A stretch of DNA of 64,000 bases from an uncultured Methanomassiliicoccales archaeon (GTDB lineage: Archaea > Thermoplasmatota > Thermoplasmata > Methanomassiliicoccales > Methanomethylophilaceae). A model generated the notes under the pieces. The model worked only from the letters and a program-made list of their open reading frames with translations, was not told the DNA's origin and did not search any database. The DNA is taken from positions 29,953 to 93,952 of the forward strand of contig CAUFXM010000009.1 of NCBI GenBank assembly GCA_959597175.1, in the 5' to 3' direction. Made by a program: the position numbers and the translations under genes. Below, in pieces: positions 44,873 through 53,989 of the stretch (the first letter of the stretch is position 1; every line of letters starts with the position of its first letter).

Positions 44873-46264
44873 TTAATCTTCTTTAGCCGCCACTGAACCC
44901 TTCCCCCGCATCATGGAAGCCGCAGCGGCGACCAGGCTCATGGCCACGCATATGGCGAAGCTGTACCTGAGGACGGTTATGAACTCCCCGTACGTGTCCG
45001 GGGTTATGTTGTCGGCGCTCCCCATTATGACCGATATGAACAGCATCGCGATGCCCATGCTGACCATCATGCCTGTCTGCCTCATGACTGCGACCATCGC
45101 GGAAGCCTCGCTGGTCTCCTTCGGGTCCACGGAGCCCATTATCACGGATGTGTTTGGAGCCGAGAACAGGGAGAAACCGAATCCGACCACGACGAGCGCC
45201 AGTGCCACCTCCCACATGGCCGTGTCCACATCGAACAGGAATATCTGGAACAGACCAACGGCGGACACCAGGAGGCCTGCTGTGGGCAGTATCCGCTTGT
45301 CCCCGATCTCGTCGGACTTGCGCCCGAAGTACGGCGTGAGGACCGCCTGTACGGCAGGCTGGACCAGCATGAGGATGCCGGCCTCCGTGGACGTGAGCCC
45401 GCCTATGGACTGAAGGTAGAGGGCCACGAAGAACGAGATGGAGTACGATGCGGCGTAGTTCATGAACGTGGCCAGGCATGAACCGGAGAACACCCTGTTC
45501 CTGAACAGCCTGACGTTGAGCATATGGTCTGCCACCGTCAGCTCCACCTTCACGAAGACGACGAGGAAGATGACGCCCACGACCAGGCAGACGAACGCCC
45601 ATGTCTCCGGCAGGTTGATCACACCTCCCATGGACAGGACGATCGCGATGCCGTAGACCACCGCCCCCTTCGTGTCCAGCGTCCCTCCGCGGTCCGGGGC
45701 GATCTCCCCCTTGAACCGACCCATCCCCACGATCGCGGCGACGGCGAACGGAAGGACCACAAGGAACACGCTGTGCCATCCGAAGTACTGGTTCAGGAAC
45801 CCTCCCAGCGGAGGCCCCGCTGCGAGTCCTATGTATGTGCACATGGTCTGCAGACCGATGGCCCCTCCCCTGTGCTCCGGGGGGAACACGTCGGTGATCA
45901 TCGATATGCTCGTGGTCACGATGCACGCCGAGCCGAACCCCATTATCACACGGCAGAGTATCAGGAACCAGAACGCAGGTGACACCACCGCCAGCAACGA
46001 GGCGACGGCTATGGACGCCACCCCGACTATGAAGACCCTCTTCTTCCCATAGATGTCGGCGACCTTTGCCATGGGGACCATGAAGATCACCGATGACAGC
46101 AGGAACGCGGTGTTGATGTAGGCCTCCGAATGGGAACCCACCCCGAACTCCGCCCCTATGCTGATGAGGGACAGGTTCATCATCGTGCTGAGCAACGGCG
46201 CGACGAATCCTGCGGCACAGCATGCGATAAGGACCATGCGTCTCTCGGCCTGGGTGTACGACAT
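44873..46264 (-). CDS. MFS drug transporter (EmrB/QacA type)
   Basis: Protein of 463 aa with 14 predicted membrane segments. Motif A DIYGKKRVFIVG follows helix 2, and RVIMGFGSACI and PPLGGFLNQYFGW match motifs B and C of drug:H+ antiporters of the DHA2 family. It lies upstream of two other MFS genes of a different type. A TAA stop ends it. Confidence 0.88.
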   Translation of the reverse strand: MSYTQAERRMVLIACCAAGFVAPLLSTMMNLSLISIGAEFGVGSHSEAYINTAFLLSSVIFMVPMAKVADIYGKKRVFIVGVASIAVASLLAVVSPAFWFLILCRVIMGFGSACIVTTSISMITDVFPPEHRGGAIGLQTMCTYIGLAAGPPLGGFLNQYFGWHSVFLVVLPFAVAAIVGMGRFKGEIAPDRGGTLDTKGAVVYGIAIVLSMGGVINLPETWAFVCLVVGVIFLVVFVKVELTVADHMLNVRLFRNRVFSGSCLATFMNYAASYSISFFVALYLQSIGGLTSTEAGILMLVQPAVQAVLTPYFGRKSDEIGDKRILPTAGLLVSAVGLFQIFLFDVDTAMWEVALALVVVGFGFSLFSAPNTSVIMGSVDPKETSEASAMVAVMRQTGMMVSMGIAMLFISVIMGSADNITPDTYGEFITVLRYSFAICVAMSLVAAAASMMRGKGSVAAKED

Positions 46265-46394
46265 CGGAGAAGCACCCCCGTCCTGGTGACGGGGTAAACC
46301 GCAACCGACCCGGCACCCACTCCGCTCATGACCTGTGGCGAAGACTTATCGATATTAATGGTTCTCGATTTGACGGAATCGGGAAGAATCCGAC

Positions 46395-46413
46395 CGGGGG
46401 CGTATGGCCCCCG
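46395..46413 (-). terminator. Hairpin after the MFS gene at 46422
   Basis: Stem CGGGGGC/GCCCCCG with a 5-nt loop, located 9 bp past the stop on the minus strand. Confidence 0.5.
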
Positions 46414-46421
46414 TCGGAGGG

Positions 46422-47639
46422 TCATGCGGAGCCGGTCGTGGGACCGAACCCGCCCGACCTGGCGCAGTGGAGGATGAACGCCAGTGCCGCGACGACCGCC
46501 ACCACCCCCATGACCGCGAAGAGGTTTGGATAGGACGAGCCGACGAGGGAGAACAGCGGCACGCTGATCAGCGAGATGGAGAACTGCCCGAAGTTCAGAC
46601 AGGTGCTGTACCCTCCCATGATCTTCCCGGATGTGGACCCGGTGACCTCCCCGGCCAGCGTGTTGGACACGGCAGGGCAGATCATCCCGAGTGCGGCCCC
46701 GGCCAGGATCATCATGGCGACTGAGGCGGCGATGGTCTGGGAGACCTCGAGCACCAGCAGCCCCGCGGCCATGAGGACGAACCCGATGGCCATGACCATG
46801 AACGGTCTGACCCTCTGGATGAACCTGCGGTACATCAGACTGAAGCAGGCGTTGGTGACGCCGTGTACCCCGAGGAAGAGTCCGGTCACGGATGTGGACA
46901 CCGCGAGGCTCTCCTGGAGGTATGTGGGCATCTTGGTTGGCAGCAGGAATCCCATGGTCATCGCCACGAAGATCGTCACATAGCAGACCGCGATCAGCCT
47001 GCCGTTCGCCTTCCTTGTGGGAACCCTCTCCACCCCGGGGTCGGACTCCGGCTCCCTGGACGGCTCCCTCATGAACAGGATGACCATGGCCAGGATGGGG
47101 ATGCCCACCAGGTACACGAGGAACGGCTCCCTCCAGGACATCTCCGCCAGGACGCCCCCTGTGTACTCCAGGATCAGAACGCCGACACCCATCGCAGCGG
47201 CCTGGTAGCTCAGCACCTTGACCCTGCTGATGCCCGTGTAGTACTCGGCTATGAGGGCTGTGACCGTGCTGGTGATCCCTGCGATTCCGATACCCACGAT
47301 GAAGCGGGCAACCAGGAGGATGTACAGCTGGTCGGGCGAACTCCCGTCCATCAGGTACCCGAACGCTCCCGCCACGACGAACACTGCCAGGGAGGTCCCC
47401 AGCACCCTGACCTTCCCGAACCTGTCGGCAAGGGACCCGAGGGCGAACCCGACCAGGGCCACCGCCAAGGACGGGATGGTTATGATCATCGACACCAGCG
47501 TGCCCTGGTCGGGGAACACCTGCTCGATGAGCGGGAGTGCGGGGGCCACGGCGGCACCGCCCATCAGCATGAGCATCGAGCACAGCAGGATTGTGAGAAG
47601 CGTGAACTTTGTCGGTTCGAACCGCTTTTTGCCTTGCAT
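46422..47639 (-). CDS. MFS transporter, paralogue A
   Basis: Protein of 405 aa with 12 predicted membrane segments. Motif A is GSLADRFGKVRVLG. It is clearly homologous along its whole length to the next upstream gene (47789-49048), with shared stretches such as LLLMLGGAAVAPAL and GKIMGGYSTCLNFGQFSISLISVPL. The two arose by tandem duplication. Substrate unknown. Confidence 0.88.
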   Translation of the reverse strand: MQGKKRFEPTKFTLLTILLCSMLMLMGGAAVAPALPLIEQVFPDQGTLVSMIITIPSLAVALVGFALGSLADRFGKVRVLGTSLAVFVVAGAFGYLMDGSSPDQLYILLVARFIVGIGIAGITSTVTALIAEYYTGISRVKVLSYQAAAMGVGVLILEYTGGVLAEMSWREPFLVYLVGIPILAMVILFMREPSREPESDPGVERVPTRKANGRLIAVCYVTIFVAMTMGFLLPTKMPTYLQESLAVSTSVTGLFLGVHGVTNACFSLMYRRFIQRVRPFMVMAIGFVLMAAGLLVLEVSQTIAASVAMMILAGAALGMICPAVSNTLAGEVTGSTSGKIMGGYSTCLNFGQFSISLISVPLFSLVGSSYPNLFAVMGVVAVVAALAFILHCARSGGFGPTTGSA

Positions 47640-47788
47640 GGTGGGCGCATTGTGTCCTTATATATAGGATGTGGCAAACGTCTGTTGAAGTTGAGACCGA
47701 CCCGCCAGATGGCTAACGGAACGCCAAGGAGACGGAAGGATGTTTGTCCCCGCGAAGGGGGAGGGGATCGGCTGGAACCGATGTTTGT

Positions 47789-49048
47789 TCAAGCGGTGGA
47801 GACGCTCTCGGACGACTCCCTCTGGCGCCTGTAGTGCCTGACGCTCCACAGCGCGATGACAATGCCGTACACTATGGCGATGGCACCCATGAGGCAGTAG
47901 AGCTCGTAGTAGGAATTGCCGAGAGCGGCGAGGAGCGGGACGCTGATCAGTGATATGGCGAACTGCCCGAAGTTCAGACATGTCCCGTACCCGCCCATGA
48001 TCTTCCCGGAGTTGGAGCTCGTGACCTCCCCCGCCAGGGTGTTGACCAGGGACGGCACGATCATACCGACACCGACACCGGTGATGATGAGCGTGAAGAT
48101 CGCAAGCGGGACGCTGGGGAACAGGATGAGCACAGCGAGGCCTATCCCCATGCACAGGAAACCGGCTCCGAGGATCCTGAACGGCGGGACCCTGGTGGTG
48201 ATCCTGCGGTACAGGATGCTGAACACCGCATTGGCCACTCCGTGGAAACCGAGGAAAAGACCCACCAGCGACGATGACACTCCCAGGTCGTCGAGAACTA
48301 TCGGTATGCTGGTAGGCAACAGGAATACCAGGTTCATGCAGAAGAATATGGAGACGTAACAGAGGGCCACGAGCCTGTAGTTTGCCTTCCTGAACTTCTC
48401 GTGACTGACGATCTCCTCGATCTCCTCCCTGTCCTCCCTGGACATGTGGGGCTCCCTCAGCGACGCGATGGCGAGGATGAGGATCGGGATCCCGATGAGG
48501 TAGACGAGGAACGGGGTCCTCCAGGATACCTCCGCCAGGGTCCCGCCAGTGAACTCGAGGATGAGGACGCCGATGCCCATCGCCGCGGACTGATAGCTGA
48601 GCACCTTGACCCTATCTATGCCAGAGTAGTATTCGGCAATGAGTGCTGTGACGGTACTGGTTATTCCCGCGATCCCGATACCGACTACGAAGCGGGCAAC
48701 CAGGATCACCAGGAGCTGGGTCTCCCTCACATCGAACATGTCGGGGATGACATAGCTGACTGCCCCGGCAGCCGTGAATATGACGAGTGATGTCAGGAGG
48801 ACCTTGACCTTGCCGAACCTGTCGGCGGCGATGCCGACCGCGTACCCCACAATCGCCACGGCGAGCGATGGTAGGGTGATTATGAGTGACGTAAGGAAAT
48901 CGAGGTCCGCGCCGAAGTAGTCCTTGATGTCGTTGAGCGCCGGCGCGACTGCGGCACCTCCCATCAGTATGAGCATGGAGCTCAGAAGTATGGCCACGAG
49001 CGTCACCTTCGTGGGCCTGAACACACTATTGTTTCTCTCCATGTCCAA
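47789..49048 (-). CDS. MFS transporter, paralogue B
   Basis: Protein of 419 aa with 12 predicted membrane segments and motif A GIAADRFGKVKVLL. Duplicate of the gene at 46422-47639, sharing GKIMGGYGTCLNFGQFAISLISVPL with it. A CTATTTAC box on the plus strand near 49064 would give a short leader. A weak hairpin (CCCC/GGGG, 47748-47760) lies beyond the stop. Confidence 0.88.
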   Translation of the reverse strand: MDMERNNSVFRPTKVTLVAILLSSMLILMGGAAVAPALNDIKDYFGADLDFLTSLIITLPSLAVAIVGYAVGIAADRFGKVKVLLTSLVIFTAAGAVSYVIPDMFDVRETQLLVILVARFVVGIGIAGITSTVTALIAEYYSGIDRVKVLSYQSAAMGIGVLILEFTGGTLAEVSWRTPFLVYLIGIPILILAIASLREPHMSREDREEIEEIVSHEKFRKANYRLVALCYVSIFFCMNLVFLLPTSIPIVLDDLGVSSSLVGLFLGFHGVANAVFSILYRRITTRVPPFRILGAGFLCMGIGLAVLILFPSVPLAIFTLIITGVGVGMIVPSLVNTLAGEVTSSNSGKIMGGYGTCLNFGQFAISLISVPLLAALGNSYYELYCLMGAIAIVYGIVIALWSVRHYRRQRESSESVSTA

Positions 49049-49888
49049 CTCTTTTTATGGTATACTATTTACGGCCTTTCCCGCAGACCCAGGCTTGTAA
49101 ACCCCTTTTAGGACTGTTCCAGCACATTTGATGTGAAAAGAAGTATTTTATATAGCCATACAATCAACTGAGTATTTTAACTAGCACTATTTATCCAAAA
49201 AATCGGAGCCGGCCACGTCATTTGGACTCCTATGGATATTTTCATAACATACCAGATTACTGGTTGATTATTCGGTCCCCCTCTTTGACCGATGATGTTT
49301 AAGTCGCACCCTATGCGTGTTCTGGATCTCAGAATACATGAGACCGCCGGTTGGATACGCGCGCTGCGCGAGATCTACGACTTCGAACCCCAGAGATCCG
49401 AGACCACCGAGGCCCCAGACAAAAACCTCGGCATGGGATGAACACCGGGACTTCGAGTTCACGTTCCTCCGCAAATACACCGAGAGACTCTGCGTCGGCA
49501 TGATCCGGATAATAAAAGGTAGCGCCCGCACCTCGCCGATTTCACGATGACCGAGACAGGAACAGGATTCCTCATCAAGATGCGCATCGGATTCAACCAA
49601 TCCACTGGCCACCACATTAGAGAGCAGGATGGCCGGGCCGTTCCTGGCCCAGATCCCTGCATCAAGAAGTAGCACAGCGAGGATACAGGCCTGTCCCATC
49701 AGAGTACCAGAGGTCGACCTCCTCCTGTCCAGGAACCGGGGGGGGTTCCCCCTCGAAGGCAGAACCGCCGGGTCCGTGGAACATTTTCCCTGGCCCACAT
49801 CCTGGAGGTCATGCGAATCGCCATCCGCAAGTCGGCCGTGCAAGTCGCCTAGTCCCGGCCGGGCCATCCCAGCCATGGCCGACATTCT
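49049..49888. other. Gene-free stretch, possibly decayed
   Basis: The first 220 bp are AT-rich and hold promoter sequence for the MFS gene. From about 49280 the base composition becomes coding-like, but all six frames are broken by stops, with no ribosome-binding site or family motif that I can defend. A short plus-strand frame (ATG 49314, 42 codons) follows a TTTAAG box. I interpret it as a remnant of a lost gene or an RNA region. Neither is proven. Confidence 0.4.
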
Positions 49889-51415
49889 TCAGAGGTAGTC
49901 CCTCAGGACCTCCTTCAGGTCCCCTCCGTCGGACAGCCACCCGTCGAAGTCCTTCCCGCTGGCGGCCACGGTCCTCCCAATGAGCACCACGGCCTCGGGA
50001 CAGCGGTCCTGAGCGATGGTTCCGACATCGTCTCCGAACCTCTCCCTTCCCTGGAGCCCGCACCCGTTGACCGTCATCCTGAATGCTGGGACGCTCGCCC
50101 CGTCGACGGTCTTGGCGGCGCCCTGGAGCCCGATGGTCCCGACCTGATGGTTCCCGCATGAGGACGGGCATCCGGAGATCCTGAACCTGGGGAGCGCACC
50201 GTCGGGGATGCCCGCTTCCCTTGCCGCCTGGATCATCGCCTTGAGCAGCCCGTTGGAGTCCCTGGTCCCCTGCTGGCAGATCGTCCCGCCGATGCAGGAA
50301 ACCGAGGTCTCGAACAGCGTCCGGGCTCCTGTGTCGGTTGCATCACGGACCCTCACGGCCTCGCTACCTGACAGGTTTACGATGTACAGGGTGCTGTCCG
50401 GGGCGACCCTCACCTCGGTCCCGTCTGCATCGGCGATGGCGTCCCTTATCCTCTCCAGGTCCTCGACGGTCACGTCCCCTCCGATGGGATGGAATGCCAC
50501 GTAGTACAGCCCCGGCTGCTTCTGCCTGAAGATCCTGTCTCCTGAGACAGGCACATCCGTCTTCGACGGATACTGCTCCGGCTCCGGATCGATTTCCAGG
50601 CCACCATTGTTTATCAGGGGCACCAGAGCCTCGCCGTACGCCTCCAGGAACCCGCTGTCCCCGAGACTGTCCCTCATGTACCTGGTGCGCGCCTTGGCAC
50701 GGTTCTCGTAGTCGCCGTGGACCATGAACGTGTCCACCATGGCGCGGACGTAGTACAGGGTGTGCTTAGGATCGATGCCCTCGGCCACCATGATGCCTAT
50801 CTTCGGGTTGTTGCCGAGACCACCGGCGGCCCACACATCGAACGTCCCGTCGGGTCTGGCCACGAACCCCAGATCCCTGAACGTGGCATGGGTCTCGTTC
50901 CTCTCCGAGCTGGAGAACGTTACCTTCAGCTTCCTCGGAAGCCTGATGTCGGTCATTATGTCCAGGAGGTACCTCTCCGTCTCCTTCGCGTAAGGGTACA
51001 CGTCGAAGTACTCCCCCGGCTCCACCCCCGACAGGGAGGTTGCGGATACGTTCCGCGGGTTGTCCCCTCCCCCGCCCTGGGTGTTGATGCCGTGATCCAG
51101 CGCCCTGTCCATGATGTCCAGTATCTGCTCCCCTGTCAGGTTGTGGAGTTGCACGGTCTCGCAGGTGGTCGTGTGTATCCTGTCCACCCCGTGCTCCCTC
51201 GCCATGTCGATGACGAAGCACAGCTTGTCCTTGGGCATGCGACCACCGCACATGCGGAGCCTGACCATGCCCAGCTTCCCGCCCCTCTGGGCGTAGCTCC
51301 CGAACCTTCCGGAGATCCCCTTGTACTCCTTGGGGGTCATCTGCCCCGAGAAGAACCTCTCCTCCGCATCCTTGAACTCAATGAGCCTGGACCTGTAGAA
51401 CTCCACATCCTTCAT
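49889..51415 (-). CDS. Siroheme nitrite/sulfite reductase
   Basis: Ferredoxin-type enzyme of 508 aa reducing sulfite to sulfide or nitrite to ammonia. The siroheme-[4Fe-4S] ligands are intact: CIGGTIC (C-X5-C) and CPSSC (C-X3-C) near residues 395-440. The N-terminal ferredoxin-like half contains GGRMPKDKLCFV. It is single-copy in this window and divergent from cobA-cysK-metA, so assimilatory sulfite reduction is the likely role. Nitrite reduction cannot be excluded. Confidence 0.9.
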   Translation of the reverse strand: MKDVEFYRSRLIEFKDAEERFFSGQMTPKEYKGISGRFGSYAQRGGKLGMVRLRMCGGRMPKDKLCFVIDMAREHGVDRIHTTTCETVQLHNLTGEQILDIMDRALDHGINTQGGGGDNPRNVSATSLSGVEPGEYFDVYPYAKETERYLLDIMTDIRLPRKLKVTFSSSERNETHATFRDLGFVARPDGTFDVWAAGGLGNNPKIGIMVAEGIDPKHTLYYVRAMVDTFMVHGDYENRAKARTRYMRDSLGDSGFLEAYGEALVPLINNGGLEIDPEPEQYPSKTDVPVSGDRIFRQKQPGLYYVAFHPIGGDVTVEDLERIRDAIADADGTEVRVAPDSTLYIVNLSGSEAVRVRDATDTGARTLFETSVSCIGGTICQQGTRDSNGLLKAMIQAAREAGIPDGALPRFRISGCPSSCGNHQVGTIGLQGAAKTVDGASVPAFRMTVNGCGLQGRERFGDDVGTIAQDRCPEAVVLIGRTVAASGKDFDGWLSDGGDLKEVLRDYL

Positions 51416-51458
51416 GCCCTATGATATGGGATGCCATGGTATATACGGTTCCGTCACG

Positions 51459-52028
51459 ATGACAATCCGTGTGAGATCCATGTCCGGATGTCCCGAAGAT
51501 ATCAAGAGAGAACTGGGGCTGGTGCATGTGTACACCGGCAACGGCAAAGGGAAGACGACAACGGCGCTAGGACTCGCGTTCAGAGCCACCGGTAGAGGCC
51601 TGAACGTCGTGATGATCCAGTTCCTGAAGCCCTCGGGCGGGTACGGTGAGCACATCGCCGCGGAGAGGACGCCCGGGTTCACCATGATACCAATGGGCGC
51701 AGACCACATGTGCGGTAGGCAGGTCTCCCGCGAGGAGGACCTCGAGAGGACCAGGGCCGGCCTGGAGAAGGCACGCGAGGTGCTGACCTCCGGTGAATAC
51801 GACATGGTCATACTGGATGAGATCAACAACTCACTGAAGTTCGGCCTGCTGACCCCCGAATCGCTCATTGAGCTGCTGGACTCCAGGGCCCCCCACACCG
51901 AGGTGGTCCTCACCGGCAGAGGGGTTCCCCAGGAGATCGTCGACTACGCAGACTACGTCACCGAGATGTCCCTGGTGAAGCACCCATTCGACCGGGGCGT
52001 CGGGGCGAGGAGAGGAATAGAATATTAA
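51459..52028 (+). CDS. cobA: Corrinoid adenosyltransferase (CobA/BtuR type)
   Basis: Protein of 189 aa with P-loop TGNGKGKTTTALGLA, DMVILDEIN (Walker B) and LTGRGVPQE. It adenosylates cob(I)alamin precursors for corrinoid synthesis or salvage, fitting a methanol-using methanogen that needs corrinoids. The ATG at 51459 is favoured by a TATA-like GTATATAC at 51439; an ATG at 51480 is an alternative. The stop TAA is 26 nt before cysK. Confidence 0.9.
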   Translation: MTIRVRSMSGCPEDIKRELGLVHVYTGNGKGKTTTALGLAFRATGRGLNVVMIQFLKPSGGYGEHIAAERTPGFTMIPMGADHMCGRQVSREEDLERTRAGLEKAREVLTSGEYDMVILDEINNSLKFGLLTPESLIELLDSRAPHTEVVLTGRGVPQEIVDYADYVTEMSLVKHPFDRGVGARRGIEY

Positions 52029-52054
52029 TGAGAGCGGGGCCTGGGGTGACCATC

Positions 52055-52960
52055 ATGACTCTGTACAGCAGCATCACGGAGACCATCGGCGACACCCCCC
52101 TGGTCCGCCTCAACAGGATGAACCCTCCCGGCACGGAGGTCTACGTCAAGGTGGAGAGGGGCAACCCCGCTGGCTCCATCAAGGACAGGGTCGCATTGTC
52201 GATGATCAACGATGCGGTGGCCCGCGGAGCGCTGAAGGAGGGCGGCACCGTCATCGAGCCCACCTCCGGCAACACCGGGATCGCCGTGGCCATGATCGCC
52301 GCCGCCCGCGGGTACCGCGCGATCATAGTGATGCCGGACACGATGTCCCGGGAGAGGATATCCCTAATGCGCGCCTACGGCGCCGAGGTGGTCCTATCCC
52401 CCGGGGCGCAGGGGATGCAGGGCGCCGTGGACAGGGCTGACGAGATCGCGAAGGAGACCGGCGGATTCATCTGCGGCCAGTTCGACAACCCGGCTAACAC
52501 CGCCGCCCACAGGGTTGGAACCGGGCCGGAGATCCTCAGGGACCTCCCCGACGTAGACTACGTATTCGCGGGGATCGGCACCGGCGGGACGGCCTCGGGC
52601 ATCGCCATGGCGTTCAGGGATGCGGGATCCAAGGCGAGAGTCGTCGGGGTGGAGCCGGCAGAGAGCCCCCTGCTCACCCAGGGGAAGGCAGGACCCCACA
52701 AGATACAGGGCATCGGCGCCAACTTCGTGCCCGGGAACTACCACTCCGAGGCAATCGACTCGGTGGAGACCGTGACCAGTGACGATGCCGTCGCCACCGC
52801 GGTGGAACTCGCCAGGAAGGAGGGCATCTTCGCCGGGATCTCCTCCGGGGCCAACGTCTTCGCGGCCCTGAGGAAGGTGAGGGAGGAACCGTCCGCCAGG
52901 GTGGTGGCCATCCTCCCGGACGGCGGCGACAAGTACATGAGCCTGGGCATATTCGACTGA
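52055..52960 (+). CDS. cysK: Cysteine synthase (O-acetylserine sulfhydrylase)
   Basis: PLP enzyme of 301 aa converting O-acetylserine and sulfide to cysteine. PLP lysine Lys43 lies in PAGSIKDR, with TSGNTGIA, GIGTGGTASG and SSGAN loops as in bacterial CysK. It starts at the ATG at 52055, with GGGGTGA 6 nt upstream. metA follows after 4 nt. Together with the sulfite reductase it forms a sulfur assimilation cluster. Confidence 0.93.
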   Translation: MTLYSSITETIGDTPLVRLNRMNPPGTEVYVKVERGNPAGSIKDRVALSMINDAVARGALKEGGTVIEPTSGNTGIAVAMIAAARGYRAIIVMPDTMSRERISLMRAYGAEVVLSPGAQGMQGAVDRADEIAKETGGFICGQFDNPANTAAHRVGTGPEILRDLPDVDYVFAGIGTGGTASGIAMAFRDAGSKARVVGVEPAESPLLTQGKAGPHKIQGIGANFVPGNYHSEAIDSVETVTSDDAVATAVELARKEGIFAGISSGANVFAALRKVREEPSARVVAILPDGGDKYMSLGIFD

Positions 52961-52964
52961 TACC

Positions 52965-53912
52965 ATGCCGGTAAAGATCCCGGACGACCTCCCAGCTTTC
53001 TCCGTCCTGGAGTCGGAGAACATATTCGTGATGCCCGAGCGCAGGGCAGACACCCAGGACATCCGTCCCCTGGACATCCTGATACTGAACCTCATGCCCA
53101 CCAAGGTGGAGACGGAGATCCAGATCCTCAGATGCCTGAGCAACAGCCCCCTTCAGACCAACGTGGAGTTCCTCAAGACCTCGACCCATGAATCCAAGAA
53201 CACCTCGTCCGAGTACCTTGACAGGTTCTACAGGTCCTTCGACGAGGTCCGCCACAGGAAATACGACGGAATGATCATCACCGGAGCCCCGCTGGAGAGC
53301 ATAGACTTCGGCGACGTGGACTACTGGGACGAGCTCTGCGGGATCATGGACTGGGCCGTAGAGAACGTGTGCTCAACCCTCTACATCTGCTGGGGGGCGC
53401 TGGCCGGGCTCTATCATCACTATGAGATACCGAAGCACCCCTTGGCATCCAAGGTCTCCGGCATATTCGAGCACCGCGTCCTCGTGCAGAACGAGCCCCT
53501 GCTGAGAGGGTTCGACGACCGCTTCTTCATGCCCCATTCCCGCCACAGCGAGGTCAGGGCGGAGGACATCGCGAGGAACCCCCACCTCCATGTGGTCTGC
53601 TCCTCGGAGGAGGCGGGGGTAGGGATAGTGCAGTCGGAGAGGGACGAGGTGTTCATCACCGGCCATTTCGAGTACGACGCCTGGACCCTGGCATACGAGT
53701 ACGAGAGGGACCTGGCTGCCGGGAAAGATCCTCACGTCCCGGACCACTACTTCGAGGACGACGACCCCCACAAAGATCCGGTGGTCAGGTGGAGGGGGCA
53801 CGCCACGCTATTCTTCACCAACTGGCTGAACTACTACGTCTACCAGAGGACGCCGTACGACCAGAGCGACATCGGGAGGAGACGAGGAACGCGAAGCTCG
53901 GCGGACCAGTAG
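52965..53912 (+). CDS. metA: Homoserine O-acyltransferase, MetA type, predicted acetyl-CoA specific
   Basis: Protein of 315 aa, first step of methionine synthesis from homoserine. Catalytic Cys142 is in ICWGALAGL and the His/Glu pair in ITGHFEYD at 231-238. Residue 111 is Glu (GAPLES), the residue reported to favour acetyl-CoA over succinyl-CoA in MetA proteins. The family is mainly bacterial, so lateral gain is plausible. It ends in TAG; reading through would add 9 residues before TGA. It is the last gene of the cobA-cysK-metA group. Confidence 0.92.
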   Translation: MPVKIPDDLPAFSVLESENIFVMPERRADTQDIRPLDILILNLMPTKVETEIQILRCLSNSPLQTNVEFLKTSTHESKNTSSEYLDRFYRSFDEVRHRKYDGMIITGAPLESIDFGDVDYWDELCGIMDWAVENVCSTLYICWGALAGLYHHYEIPKHPLASKVSGIFEHRVLVQNEPLLRGFDDRFFMPHSRHSEVRAEDIARNPHLHVVCSSEEAGVGIVQSERDEVFITGHFEYDAWTLAYEYERDLAAGKDPHVPDHYFEDDDPHKDPVVRWRGHATLFFTNWLNYYVYQRTPYDQSDIGRRRGTRSSADQ

Positions 53913-53989
53913 TGTGATTCCACGCCGGAGAACGCGTGCTGAAAGTGTGAAAAAATCACACATATAAAAACGGGAACGATGCCGACCGG

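Noticed and set aside
49268..49885. Long minus-strand frame in the gene-free stretch
   Set aside because: Its residues look like random GC-rich translation with no domain, and no ribosome-binding site or TATA box is placed correctly.
53910..53942. Pyrrolysine read-through at the metA TAG
   Set aside because: The protein already has full MetA length at TAG and the 9-residue extension shows no conservation-like features.
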